Assembly (NCBI RefSeq): GCF_900111735.1
Contig: NZ_FOHW01000013.1
Span: forward strand, 1-64,000
Direction of reading: 5' to 3'
DNA from: Pseudomonas graminis
GTDB lineage: Bacteria; Pseudomonadota; Gammaproteobacteria; Pseudomonadales; Pseudomonadaceae
DNA length: 64,000 nucleotides
Shown here piece after piece: positions 36,071 through 45,175 of the stretch. Within the stretch, counting starts at the first letter, position 1, and each line of letters starts with the position of its first letter. Under the pieces are notes generated by a model. That model made no database searches. It worked only from the letters and a program-made list of their open reading frames with translations, and had not been told where the DNA came from. The position numbers and the translations under genes were made by a program.

Positions 36071-37491
36071 AACACCGTGCACGCCTGCTGACCGTGGGCA
36101 TGGGCTTGCTGCTGTCGGCTTGCACCGTGGTCGGCCCGGATTACTCGTTGCCCGATAAAGCCGCCGTGAATCGCCCCGATCTGCAGGGCGAGCTGGCCGG
36201 CTCATCGAAAAATGTGGTGTCGGCGCCGGTGCCGGCTGACTGGTGGCGGCTGTATCACGATCCGAAACTCGACGCGCTGGTGCGTCAGGCGCTGGTGTCG
36301 AGCACCGATTTGCGCGTCGCGGCGGCGAACCTGCAACGGGCGCGTTTTCAGATGAGCGAGGCCGATGCGGCGGGCGGCTGGAGCGGCACGGCCAAGGCCG
36401 GCGCGCAGCGCTTGCAGGAAGCCGGTCAGGCCTATCTGCTGCCGGAAAAAGTCCCGGTGGCGAATGTCGGTGACGTCGGCCTGACCACCTCGTATCAGTT
36501 CGACCTGTTCGGCGTGCTGCAGCGCGGCATCGAAGCGGCCCAGGCCAATGCCGACGCAACCCAGGCGGCTGCCGACACCGCGCGCATCACGCTGGTGGCC
36601 GATGTGGTCCGCGCGTACACCCAAGTGTGCGCCGCCAATGAAGAACGCAACATTGCCCTGCACTCCCTGGACCTTCAGAAACAGGGTCTGAGCCTGACCC
36701 AGCGCCTGCGCGATGCCGGCCGTGGTGACGAAACCCAGGTGACGCGCTCGCAGACCCAATTCCGCTCGCTGCGTGCCGAGTTGCCGCGTTACGAAGCGGC
36801 GCAGAAGTCGGCGCTGTATCGCCTGTCGATGCTGCTCGCCCGTCCGCTGAACCAACTGCCCAAAGGGGTGGCGGAATGCGCCGAGCTGCCGCACATCGCC
36901 CAAGTCATGCCGGTGGGCGATGGCGCCGCGCTGCTCAAGCGTCGTCCCGATGTGCGTCAGGCGGAGCGCCGGCTGGCCATGTCGACGGCGGCCATTGGTG
37001 TGGCGACCGGCGAGTTGTATCCGGACATCAGCATCGGCGCGACGGTGGGTACCGTGGGGATTCTGGATGAACTGGGCGATCCGTCGACCAACCGCTGGGG
37101 CTTTGGCGGTGTGATCAATTGGACCATCCCGTCCAATGGCGCACGGGCGCGGATTCACATCGCCGAAGCGTCAAACCAGATAGCGCTGGCGCGTTTTGAT
37201 GGCGTGGTGCTGAATGCCATCCGCGAAGCCCAGACCGGCCTGTCGCAATACACCGCGCTGCTGGAACGCCGCGATGCGCTGATTGAAACCGAGGAATCGG
37301 CGCGACAGGCTGCGGATCAGACCCACAGGTTCTTCCTCGCCGGCCGCGAATCCTTCCTCGCCGACCTGCAAGCCACCCGCACCTACACCGACATCACCGC
37401 GCAACTGGCGGCGGCGAATACCCAGGTGGCAATGGGGCAGATTGACCTGTTCCTGGCGCTGGGTGGGGGTTGGGAGAACGGGCATAAGTAA
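36067..37491 (+). CDS. NodT/OprM-family outer-membrane efflux lipoprotein
   Basis: The 474-aa protein has a lipoprotein signal (LLTVGMGLLLSACTVVGPDY, lipidated Cys in LSAC). The duplicated TolC-like repeats follow: WWRLYHDPKLDALVRQAL near residue 58, FDLFGVLQRGIEAAQANADATQAAADTARITLVADVVRAYTQ, and RRPDVRQAERRLAMSTAAIGVATGELYPDISIGA near 290. It forms the outer-membrane duct of the pump. Last gene of the five-gene operon. A REP pair follows. Confidence 0.92.
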   Translation: MKHRARLLTVGMGLLLSACTVVGPDYSLPDKAAVNRPDLQGELAGSSKNVVSAPVPADWWRLYHDPKLDALVRQALVSSTDLRVAAANLQRARFQMSEADAAGGWSGTAKAGAQRLQEAGQAYLLPEKVPVANVGDVGLTTSYQFDLFGVLQRGIEAAQANADATQAAADTARITLVADVVRAYTQVCAANEERNIALHSLDLQKQGLSLTQRLRDAGRGDETQVTRSQTQFRSLRAELPRYEAAQKSALYRLSMLLARPLNQLPKGVAECAELPHIAQVMPVGDGAALLKRRPDVRQAERRLAMSTAAIGVATGELYPDISIGATVGTVGILDELGDPSTNRWGFGGVINWTIPSNGARARIHIAEASNQIALARFDGVVLNAIREAQTGLSQYTALLERRDALIETEESARQAADQTHRFFLAGRESFLADLQATRTYTDITAQLAAANTQVAMGQIDLFLALGGGWENGHK

Positions 37492-37518
37492 GTTCTCGCG
37501 GGTTGGCGCGCACTCTTT

Positions 37519-37612
37519 GTGGGACCGGCTTTAGCCGGGAAGGCGTCGGTCGCCACACCGCAAAATTGATGTCGCTCAATCGGGCCTCTTCCCGGCTGAA
37601 GCCGGTCCTGCA
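37519..37612. repeat. Inverted REP pair after the efflux operon
   Basis: GTGGGACCGGCTTTAGCCGGG at 37519 and CTTCCCGGCTGAAGCCGGTC at 37588 form a REP doublet. It marks the end of the operon. Confidence 0.87.
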
Positions 37613-37723
37613 ATGGGTACGCATTCCACTAACAGACCGCGAATTCGCTTGAGATTGAACCCCTGCCAGCCGGTACTGCCTGATTCTTAATCATTGAGTC
37701 CTATACGCCCGGAGGCACCCCCG

Positions 37724-38557
37724 ATGCGCACGCTTGAACTGGCAGACAAAACCGTCCCCGTTATCGGTCAGGGCACCTGGCACATGGGTGAGGACCGCCA
37801 TCAGTTCGAGGCGGAAGTCTCGGCGCTGCAACTGGGCATCGACCTGGGCCTGACGCTGATCGACACCGCCGAGATGTACGGTGAAGGCGGCGCCGAAAAA
37901 GTCGTCGGCCAGGCCATTGCCGGGCGCCGCGACGAGGTCGTGCTGGTGAGCAAGGTCTACCCGCACAACGCCAGCCGCGCAGGCATTCCGGCGGCGTGCG
38001 AGCGCAGCCTCAAGCGCATGAACACCGACTACATCGATCTGTATTTGCTGCACTGGCCCGGTCAATACCCCCTTGATGAAACCGTCGAGGCTTTCGAGCG
38101 CCTGCGTGAAGCGGGCAAAATCGGCCGCTGGGGCGTGTCGAATTTCGACGTGTCCGACCTGCTGGAGCTCGACGCGCTAGGCCTCGGCGGCGGGTGTGCC
38201 ACTAACCAGGTGCTGTACAACCCTGAAGAACGCGGCATCGAATACGACCTGCTGCCCTGGATGCAAACCGCGCGGATGCCGCTGATGGCGTACTGCCCGA
38301 TTGGCCAGGCGGGCAACTTGCTGATGAACCCTGCCATTCTTGAAGTCGCCGAACGCCACGACGCCACCCCGGCGCAGATCAGTCTGGCGTGGGTGCTGCG
38401 GCAGGACGGCGTAATCGCCATTCCCAAGGCCGTCACGCCCCATCACCTGGAATTGAACGCCGCGGCGGTTGATATCGAACTGTCGATTGAGGATGAATTG
38501 CTGATTGATTCCTCATGGCCGGCGCCGCTGCGCAAGACGCGGTTGTCCATGGTCTAG
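37724..38557 (+). CDS. Aldo/keto reductase
   Basis: The 277-aa NADPH-type reductase shows the catalytic tetrad: DTAEMYGEGGAEKVVGQAI (Asp and Tyr), VLVSKVYPHNA (Lys) and YLLHWPGQYPLDETVEAFERL (His). AIPKAVTPHHLELNA near the C-terminus binds the cofactor. The ATG at 37724 has GGAGG 10 bp upstream. It resembles the YeaE-like group, which reduces small aldehydes such as methylglyoxal. Single-gene unit flanked by REPs. Confidence 0.9.
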   Translation: MRTLELADKTVPVIGQGTWHMGEDRHQFEAEVSALQLGIDLGLTLIDTAEMYGEGGAEKVVGQAIAGRRDEVVLVSKVYPHNASRAGIPAACERSLKRMNTDYIDLYLLHWPGQYPLDETVEAFERLREAGKIGRWGVSNFDVSDLLELDALGLGGGCATNQVLYNPEERGIEYDLLPWMQTARMPLMAYCPIGQAGNLLMNPAILEVAERHDATPAQISLAWVLRQDGVIAIPKAVTPHHLELNAAAVDIELSIEDELLIDSSWPAPLRKTRLSMV

Positions 38558-38566
38558 CTGTCACCT

Positions 38567-38698
38567 GTAGGAGCGTGGCTTGTCCCGCGATCGGCGGGAA
38601 ACCCGTCGTAAATGGCTGTAACTGTGCCTGCTTCACACAGTGCGGCGTCTGGGTTGACGACGACTTCGTCGCCGCTCGCGGGGCAAGCAGGCGCCTAC
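38567..38698. repeat. Degenerate REP pair
   Basis: GTAGGAGCGTGGCTTGTCCC at 38567 and a diverged inverted partner GGGGCAAGCAGGCGCCTAC ending at 38698. It lies between the aldo/keto reductase and zntB genes. Confidence 0.75.
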
Positions 38699-38818
38699 AA
38701 TGACCGCGATCAAATCGTAATCATCTGATACAAATCGTCACAAAACTGTCAAAACCCCTTGCGATGATGCCGCTTTCGATCTCGTGCCCTGCGGGGCACT
38801 TTCCGTCTGCGAGCCTTC

Positions 38819-39835
38819 ATGAATCAACGCATCGCCCACCATCTGGATTCCGATCTGTTTGGCTTGCTGTACGGGTTCCGCTTCCGCCCCGGCGAACCTG
38901 GCCGCGAGCTGGATTCGGCAGCCGCGCTGGAATGCCTGCGCCAGCCAACCGCGCCGGACGAGTTCGTCTGGCTGCACTTGAACCTGACCCACGCCAGTTG
39001 CGAACGCTGGCTGAAAACCAACCTCGACCTGCCCGACGAGTTTCTCGAAGCGCTGCACGAAGGCTCACGCTCCACACGCATAGAACACGTCGACTCCGCC
39101 CTGCTCGCGGTGGTCAACGACGTGGTGTTCGACTTCAACCGCGTCTCCACCGACATCGCCACGTTGTGGGTCTGCGTGCGCAGCAACCTGATGATCTCCG
39201 CGCGCCATCAGCCGCTGCGCTCGGTGGACCGGCTGCGCTCTTCAGTGAAACAGGGCGAAACCTTCCGCTCCCCCCTCGAACTGCTCGCCCACCTGCTGCG
39301 CGACCAGAGCGACGTGCTGAGTCAGTTCATGCGCAAGACCAGCCTGAGCGTCGACAAAATCGAAGACCAACTCCTCTCCCAACGCCTGAGCAACAACCGC
39401 TCGGAACTGGGCGCCATGCGTCGGGTGTTGGTGCGTTTGCAACGGCTGTTGGCCCTGGAGCCCGGCTCGCTGATGCGCCTGCTGCACCGACCGCCGCAAT
39501 GGCTGCTGGAAGACGACTTGCAAGAACTGCGGCAATCCACCGAAGAGTCGGCGCTGGTGATCAGCGACCTCACGGCCCTCGGCGAACGGATCAAACTGCT
39601 GCAGGAAGAAATCGCCGCCAACCTCAACGAACAAAGCAGCCGCACGCTGTTCACCTTGACGGTGGTTACGGTGCTGGCGCTGCCCATTAATATCGTGGCT
39701 GGTTTTTTCGGGATGAATGTCGGGGGAATTCCACTGGCCAGTGATCCCCACGGGTTCTGGGTGTTGGTGGCGCTGGTAGCGACCTTTACGTTTATCGCCG
39801 GACGTTGGGCATTTCGAAAAAGTCGGGAGTATTAA
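38819..39835 (+). CDS. zntB: CorA-family zinc transporter ZntB
   Basis: The 338-aa protein has a large cytoplasmic N-terminal domain, a long helix (residues about 160-275) and two C-terminal helices (TLFTLTVVTVLALPINIVAGFF and GFWVLVALVATFTFIAGRWAF). The pore motif GMN lies between them in GMNVGGIP. VWLHLNLTHASCERWL near residue 48 is typical of ZntB. It mediates Zn2+ transport across the inner membrane. It follows a REP pair; 100 bp downstream comes an unrelated minus-strand gene. Confidence 0.9.
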   Translation: MNQRIAHHLDSDLFGLLYGFRFRPGEPGRELDSAAALECLRQPTAPDEFVWLHLNLTHASCERWLKTNLDLPDEFLEALHEGSRSTRIEHVDSALLAVVNDVVFDFNRVSTDIATLWVCVRSNLMISARHQPLRSVDRLRSSVKQGETFRSPLELLAHLLRDQSDVLSQFMRKTSLSVDKIEDQLLSQRLSNNRSELGAMRRVLVRLQRLLALEPGSLMRLLHRPPQWLLEDDLQELRQSTEESALVISDLTALGERIKLLQEEIAANLNEQSSRTLFTLTVVTVLALPINIVAGFFGMNVGGIPLASDPHGFWVLVALVATFTFIAGRWAFRKSREY

Positions 39836-39941
39836 ACGCCGTTAATCATAAATCTGACGACCCGCCCCGACCGTCATGGGTAAGGGTGAGAAGTCAGACT
39901 TATGTTGAGTGGGGCGAACTTATGCCGCAGAAAGCCGGGAT

Positions 39942-40370
39942 CTAAGCTCGCTGATTAACAATATAGCTGTCACCTTCAAAGCTGTTCTCTGGTATGAATG
40001 TTCTGAGATCCATGCCCTCTGCGATCAACTTGTTGAATTTTTTCTCGGCGTCCTCGGCATCCTTGGTGTTATGGATAAAACTATAGTAAGCCGTAACCTT
40101 GCCGGCCTCGACATCGGGCCGCAGCTTTACGAGTCCAGATTTGATTGGCTCCTGGGGACCAACGGGCTTTTCCGGCGCAATCAGTACTGGATCGGCGGAA
40201 GCAGGACGACCATTGTCGTAAATCAGGCAAAGGAGATACTTGTAGATCTGAATTTGATCAGTCACTACTTCAACCGTGAAAGTATCGTCTCGTTCAATAA
40301 CATCGTTCGGACTCTTCCCTGTCACGTAGGGTTTATTGTATGAGTGTTGAGTTTTATCTTTGGCGCTCAT
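39942..40370 (-). CDS. Hypothetical protein
   Basis: I do not recognise this 142-aa hydrophilic protein. It has no signal peptide or membrane helix. Its middle is beta-like (DDTFTVEVVTDQIQIYKYLLCLIYDNG). A Pro-rich linker (PVLIAPEKPVGPQEP) is followed by a helical C-terminal part (NTKDAEDAEKKFNKLIAEGMDL). The ATG at 40370 has AAGGA eight bases upstream. Composition is more AT-rich than its neighbours, which suggests a recent arrival. It is alone between zntB and the phosphate-transporter gene. A plus-strand frame also crosses it but has poor protein character. Confidence 0.65.
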   Translation of the reverse strand: MSAKDKTQHSYNKPYVTGKSPNDVIERDDTFTVEVVTDQIQIYKYLLCLIYDNGRPASADPVLIAPEKPVGPQEPIKSGLVKLRPDVEAGKVTAYYSFIHNTKDAEDAEKKFNKLIAEGMDLRTFIPENSFEGDSYIVNQRA

Positions 40371-40702
40371 GATTGCATTCCTTAGCAAGTAACATCATTG
40401 GATAAATTGAGTGAGGACCTAGCCTCGTTCTCACACTAGCCTATTCAGCTCATGAGGCTTCAGATTTCCCGTCATCATGGACGAATGGTTAGAACAATTC
40501 GCGATGACTTAAATAGCCAAACTTTAAAAGCTGGCGAGTTTTAATACTGGCGGTATCCGTCTGCGGAACTGAGAGCCGGTCTGGACAACGCATCCGCTGG
40601 TCTGGATCTCGATCAATCCACGCATCAATTGATCCACGTCGCATTTTTGTCACATTTTGAAATGATCATGTCTGCCATCCCCCCTCAACAGGATCGCGAC
40701 CC
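40371..40702. other. Intergenic region upstream of the PiT gene
   Basis: This 332-bp gap between divergent genes is fairly AT-rich. I see no repeat, clear Pho box or extra gene. The promoters of both neighbours must lie here. Confidence 0.35.
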
Positions 40703-42319
40703 ATGGCAACCCCCTCACTGGCTCAACGCCCTCTGCAACAGGGGCCCGGACTGAGTGCTCAATTCGGCCGCAAGCCTGGCGTGATGACGATGGTGATTTT
40801 CTTCGTCGTGCTGGTATTGGGCCTGTTTTACACCGGTTACAGCTTGAAGCAGGACATGGATGACCTGGGCACTGTGGTCCTGACCTGGACCCCGTTCATT
40901 CTGCTGGGCGTGGCGCTGGTCATTGCGCTGGGCTTTGAGTTCGTCAACGGTTTCCACGACACCGCCAACGCCGTCGCGACGGTCATTTACACCCACTCCC
41001 TGCCGCCGAACTTCGCCGTGGTCTGGTCGGGAACGTTCAACTTCCTGGGCGTGCTGTTTTCCAGCGGTGCCGTGGCCTTCGGCATCATTGCGCTGCTGCC
41101 GGTCGAGCTGATCCTGCAAGTCGGCTCGTCGGCGGGCTACGCGATGATCTTCGCCCTGCTGATCGCGGCGATCCTGTGGAACCTCGGCACCTGGTGGCTG
41201 GGTCTGCCGGCGTCTTCTTCCCACACGCTGATCGGCTCGATCATCGGCGTCGGTATCGCCAACGCCTTGATGCATGGCCGCGACGGCACCAGCGGCGTGG
41301 ACTGGTCCCAGGCGACCAAGGTCGGTTATTCGCTGCTGCTTTCGCCACTGGTGGGCTTTACCTGCGCCGCGCTGCTGCTGATGGCGCTGCGCATGTTCGT
41401 GAAGAACCGCGCGCTGTACAAAGCGCCGGAAGGCAACAAGCCGCCGCCGATCTGGATTCGCGGTCTGTTGATCCTGACCTGCACCGGCGTGTCGTTTGCC
41501 CACGGTTCGAACGACGGCCAGAAAGGCATGGGCCTGATCATGCTGATTCTGGTCGGTACGCTGCCAATGGCCTACGCGCTGAACCGCGCCATGCCGGCCG
41601 ATCAGTCGGTGCAGTTCGCGGCGGTCGCCCAAGTCACGCAACAGGCCCTGAGCAAAGCGTCGCCGCTGCCCGCGCCGGCCGATTCGCGTCAGACGCTGTC
41701 GGTCTACATCCGCGACAAGCAGGCGACACCGGAGCTTGTGCCGGCGCTGGCGGTGATGGCCGGCAAGATCGGCGATCAGGTCGCCAGTTACGGCTCGCTG
41801 GCCAAGGTGCCCGCCGAGGCCACCGCCAACGTGCGGAACGACATGTACCTGACCTCCGAAGCCATACGCTTGATGGACAAGAACAAGGTCGGCAACTTCG
41901 ACGCGGACACCCAGGCCAAGGTCGACACCTTCAAACAGCAGATCGATACCGCCACACGCTTCATCCCGCTGTGGGTCAAGGTAGCCGTGGCCATTGCACT
42001 GGGCCTGGGCACCATGGTGGGCTGGAAACGGATCGTGATCACCGTCGGTGAGAAGATCGGCAAAACCCACCTGACCTACGCCCAGGGCGCATCGGCCGAG
42101 GTCGTCGCGATGCTGACCATTGGCGCGGCGGACATGTATGGACTTCCGGTTTCCACCACCCACGTTCTGTCTTCCGGGGTGGCCGGCGCCATGGTCGCCA
42201 ACGGCTCCGGCTTGCAGATGCGCACCCTGCGCAACCTGGCGATGGCATGGGTACTGACCCTGCCTGCCGCGATCCTGTTGTCGGGCAGTTTGTACTGGCT
42301 GTTCACCCAGATTTTCTGA
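40703..42319 (+). CDS. PiT-family inorganic phosphate transporter
   Basis: The 538-aa protein carries the two PiT signatures: FEFVNGFHDTANAVATVIYT near residue 75 and GADMYGLPVSTTHVLSSGVAGAM near 470. Another conserved segment is GVSFAHGSNDGQKGMGL near residue 260. About 10-12 membrane helices are visible. A hydrophilic insert of about 130 residues (about 295-425) separates the two halves. PiT proteins import metal-phosphate by H+ symport. A strong terminator follows the stop. Confidence 0.9.
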   Translation: MATPSLAQRPLQQGPGLSAQFGRKPGVMTMVIFFVVLVLGLFYTGYSLKQDMDDLGTVVLTWTPFILLGVALVIALGFEFVNGFHDTANAVATVIYTHSLPPNFAVVWSGTFNFLGVLFSSGAVAFGIIALLPVELILQVGSSAGYAMIFALLIAAILWNLGTWWLGLPASSSHTLIGSIIGVGIANALMHGRDGTSGVDWSQATKVGYSLLLSPLVGFTCAALLLMALRMFVKNRALYKAPEGNKPPPIWIRGLLILTCTGVSFAHGSNDGQKGMGLIMLILVGTLPMAYALNRAMPADQSVQFAAVAQVTQQALSKASPLPAPADSRQTLSVYIRDKQATPELVPALAVMAGKIGDQVASYGSLAKVPAEATANVRNDMYLTSEAIRLMDKNKVGNFDADTQAKVDTFKQQIDTATRFIPLWVKVAVAIALGLGTMVGWKRIVITVGEKIGKTHLTYAQGASAEVVAMLTIGAADMYGLPVSTTHVLSSGVAGAMVANGSGLQMRTLRNLAMAWVLTLPAAILLSGSLYWLFTQIF

Positions 42320-42346
42320 TTTCGCAGAGTCTCCCGTACTCTTCTT

Positions 42347-42371
42347 CAGGCGCTTCGGCGCCTGTTTTTTT
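42347..42371 (+). terminator. Rho-independent terminator after the PiT gene
   Basis: CAGGCGC-TTCG-GCGCCTG, a 7-bp GC-rich stem with a stable TTCG loop, is followed by seven T residues. It starts 27 bp after the stop codon. Confidence 0.92.
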
Positions 42372-42386
42372 GCCCGGTGCTTTTTA

Positions 42387-42479
42387 GTGGGACCGGCTTC
42401 AGCCGGGAAGAGGCCTGTGTAAAGACCCTCAATCCTCCGGCGTGACGCGCAACGCCTTCCCGGCTAAAGCCGGTCCCAC
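42387..42479. repeat. Inverted REP pair upstream of ssuD
   Basis: GTGGGACCGGCTTCAGCCGG at 42387 and its inverted partner ending at 42479, with a fragment AAGCGCGCTCCTACAG after it. It lies between the PiT terminator and the ssuD promoter region. The rest of the 343-bp gap shows no gene. Confidence 0.87.
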
Positions 42480-42662
42480 AAAGCGCGCTCCTACAGGGTT
42501 CTTCGCCACTCAGGCATTCGCATCCGCCCTCGGATCCGTACAAACCGGGCATATCACTAACGGTTATAAAAATATGGGATTCAGTTCTTTTACGGAATAA
42601 ATCGGAGCCTTTATAACGGGTGCACTTGTCACGGCCCACCGATTCCGCTCGAAGGATTTCTC

Positions 42663-43799
42663 ATGGATGTTTTCTGGTTTCTACCGACACACGGCGACGG
42701 CCATTACCTGGGCACGACCAAGGGCGCGCGCCCGGTCACGCTCAATTACCTGAAGCAGGTCGCCCAGGCCGCCGATGATCTGGGCTACCACGGCGTGCTG
42801 ATTCCAACCGGCCGTTCCTGCGAAGACTCCTGGGTCATCGCTTCGGCCCTCGTGCCCCTGACCGAACGTCTGCGTTACCTGGTGGCGATTCGTCCGGGGA
42901 TCATTTCTCCGACGGTTTCCGCGCGCATGGCCGCAACCCTGGATCGTCTGTCCGGCGGGCGCCTGCTGATCAACGTGGTGACCGGTGGCGATCCGGACGA
43001 GAACCGTGGCGATGGCAGCTTCCTCGATCACAGCGAGCGCTACGAAGTCACCGACGAGTTCCTGAAGATCTGGCGCCGCGTGTTGCAGGGCGAAGCCGTG
43101 GACTTCGAAGGCAAGCACCTGAGGGTGCAGAACGCCAAAGCCCTGTACCCGCCGATCCAGAAGCCCTATCCGCCACTGTATTTTGGTGGGTCTTCCGAGG
43201 CGGCCCATGAACTGGCCGCCGAGCAGGTTGACGTCTATCTCACTTGGGGCGAGCCCCCTGCGGCAGTGGCCGAGAAGCTGGCGGACATCCGTGAGCGCGC
43301 CGCGCGCAACGGTCGCACGGTCAAGTTCGGCATCCGTCTGCACGTGATCGTCCGTGAAACCAGCGAAGAAGCCTGGAAAGCAGCCGACACTTTGATCGAG
43401 CACATCAGCGACGACACCATCGCCGCCGCACAGAAATCCTTTTCGCGTTTCGATTCCGAAGGCCAGCGCCGCATGGCCGCACTGCACGACGGCCGGCGGG
43501 ACAACCTGGAGATCGCCCCCAACCTGTGGGCCGGCGTCGGCCTGGTGCGGGGCGGCGCGGGCACAGCGCTAGTCGGTAATCCCCAGGAAGTCGCCGAGCG
43601 AATCAAGGAGTACGCGGACCTGGGCATCGAAAGCTTCATCTTCTCCGGCTATCCGCATCTGGAAGAAGCCTACCGCTTCGCCGAACTGGTGTTCCCGCTG
43701 TTGCCCGAGCCGTATCGCAGCCTGGCAGGCCGCGGCATCACCAACCTCACCGGCCCGTTCGGCGAGATGATTGCCAACGACTTGCCGCCGCAGAAGTAA
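42663..43799 (+). CDS. ssuD: FMNH2-dependent alkanesulfonate monooxygenase
   Basis: The 378-aa protein is a bacterial-luciferase-fold enzyme very like SsuD/Msu[95 protein letters not shown] and [20 protein letters not shown]. It desulfonates alkanesulfonates to aldehyde and sulfite during sulfur starvation. SsuD (C2 and longer) and MsuD (methanesulfonate) are hard to separate by eye. The neighbour sfnR favours an MsuD/dimethylsulfone-type context. No FMN reductase gene is adjacent. Confidence 0.88.
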   Translation: MDVFWFLPTHGDGHYLGTTKGARPVTLNYLKQVAQAADDLGYHGVLIPTGRSCEDSWVIASALVPLTERLRYLVAIRPGIISPTVSARMAATLDRLSGGRLLINVVTGGDPDENRGDGSFLDHSERYEVTDEFLKIWRRVLQGEAVDFEGKHLRVQNAKALYPPIQKPYPPLYFGGSSEAAHELAAEQVDVYLTWGEPPAAVAEKLADIRERAARNGRTVKFGIRLHVIVRETSEEAWKAADTLIEHISDDTIAAAQKSFSRFDSEGQRRMAALHDGRRDNLEIAPNLWAGVGLVRGGAGTALVGNPQEVAERIKEYADLGIESFIFSGYPHLEEAYRFAELVFPLLPEPYRSLAGRGITNLTGPFGEMIANDLPPQK

Positions 43800-43817
43800 G
43801 TTTCACCGCACCCCCTT

Positions 43818-43916
43818 GTAGGAGTGACCGGGGTGGCGCTCCACCTTGCTCGCGATAGCAGATCCATCCGCCCCCCCTGCTTCAAGTGACCCATCGCGAG
43901 CAAGCTCACTCCTACA
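43818..43916. repeat. Inverted REP pair between ssuD and sfnR
   Basis: GTAGGAGTGACCGGGGTGGC-type unit at 43818 and inverted GCGAGCAAGCTCACTCCTAC ending near 43915. It belongs to the same family as the units in the 177-bp tandem at 21951. Confidence 0.8.
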
Positions 43917-44001
43917 CACCTGTTTGCCGCGCGACCGCGCAGCGCGTGGGAAGCGGTTGATTTGCCATCGCGACAATTGCCATCGCGACGAGGAGTCCTT
44001 C

Positions 44002-45144
44002 ATGACCGCCAGCGTACCGTTCCAACCACAAGTGATCCCCATGCAGCTATTGACCCTTCCGCCCTCGCCGGCCCTGGCCACCTCGATCCGCGCCACCGCG
44101 CAGGTGTTCGAGGACCCGAGATCCCAGGCGCTGCTGGCCCATATTGAACAAGTCGCGCCCAGCGATGCCAGCGTGCTGATCATCGGCGAAACCGGCACCG
44201 GCAAAGAGCTGGTGGCGCGCCACATCCACAACCTGAGCAGCCGCCGTCACCAGCCGTTCGTGGCCGTCAACTGCGGTGCGTTTTCTGAATCGCTGGTGGA
44301 AGCCGAGCTGTTCGGCCAGGAAAAAGGCGCGTTCACCGGCGCCCTCACCGCCAAGGCCGGCTGGTTCGAAGAAGCCAACGGCGGCACGCTGTTTCTCGAT
44401 GAAATCGGCGATCTGCCCCTGGCGATCCAGGTCAAGCTGCTGCGTGTCCTGCAGGAGCGCGAAGTGGTGCGGCTGGGCTCGCGCAAGAGCACGCCGATCA
44501 ACGTACGGGTGCTGGCCGCGACCAACGTGCAACTGGAACGCGCGATCAACGCCGGGCACTTTCGCGAAGACCTGTTCTATCGCCTGAACGTCGTCAATCT
44601 GGCGCTGAGCACCCTGCGCGAACGGCCGGGGGACATCATGCCGCTGAGCCGGCACTTCATCGAGGTCTACAGCCAGCGTCTGGGTTGCGGGCCGATCCAG
44701 ATCAGCGCCGATGCCGAGCACAAGCTGCGCACCTACGGCTGGCCGGGGAACATTCGCGAGCTGGAAAACGTCATTCACCACACCCTGCTGATCTGCCGCA
44801 ACGGCGTGATCCAGTCCAGCGATCTGCGCCTGTCCAACCTGCGCCTCGAGCGTCAGGAGGATTCAGCCCCCGCCGTGGATGACTCGACCGAAGCGCTGCT
44901 GTCCCGGGCGTTCCAGCGTCTGTTCGAGGAGCAGGCCGGCGCGCTGCACGAGAAGGTCGAAGACGCCTTGTTGCGCGCGGCCTATCGCTTCAGCCACTGC
45001 AACCAGGTGCACACCGCGCAGCTGCTGGGGTTGAGCCGCAATGTCGTGCGCGCGCGGCTGATCAAGATCGGCGAACTGGCCGTCAACAAGCGCCGCCCCG
45101 GTGAGCAGACCCAGGGTGAGCGGATGCTGCACTTGTCGGTGTGA
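44002..45144 (+). CDS. sfnR: Sigma-54-dependent activator, SfnR-like
   Basis: The 380-aa protein is an enhancer-binding protein with no N-terminal sensor domain. The AAA+ module starts by residue 35 and has Walker A GETGTGKELVARHI, the sigma-54 contact loop GAFTGA, Walker B GGTLFLDEIGDLPL and an arginine-finger region. The C-terminal Fis-type HTH is at about residues 330-360 (QVHTAQLLGLSRNVVRARLIKIGEL). SfnR controls sulfone/sulfonate use under sulfur limitation in Pseudomonas. It lies downstream of ssuD. The ATG at 44002 follows AGGAG. Absence of a sensor domain means control by its own expression level. Confidence 0.88.
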   Translation: MTASVPFQPQVIPMQLLTLPPSPALATSIRATAQVFEDPRSQALLAHIEQVAPSDASVLIIGETGTGKELVARHIHNLSSRRHQPFVAVNCGAFSESLVEAELFGQEKGAFTGALTAKAGWFEEANGGTLFLDEIGDLPLAIQVKLLRVLQEREVVRLGSRKSTPINVRVLAATNVQLERAINAGHFREDLFYRLNVVNLALSTLRERPGDIMPLSRHFIEVYSQRLGCGPIQISADAEHKLRTYGWPGNIRELENVIHHTLLICRNGVIQSSDLRLSNLRLERQEDSAPAVDDSTEALLSRAFQRLFEEQAGALHEKVEDALLRAAYRFSHCNQVHTAQLLGLSRNVVRARLIKIGELAVNKRRPGEQTQGERMLHLSV

Positions 45145-45175
45145 ACCTGCAGCGATGCAACCGGTGGGACTGCGC

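Noticed and set aside
39909..40343. Plus-strand 144-codon frame opposite the unknown gene at 39942
   Set aside because: No ribosome-binding site and a less protein-like sequence than the minus-strand frame, which has AAGGA before its ATG.
40715..42163. 482-codon minus-strand frame opposite the PiT gene
   Set aside because: Composition is that of a mirror frame (His/Gln/Arg/Gly), and the opposite strand has intact PiT signatures.
42480..42662. Sigma-54 (-24/-12) promoter upstream of ssuD
   Set aside because: I searched for TGGCAC-N5-TTGC-like spacing because sfnR is adjacent, but found no acceptable match.
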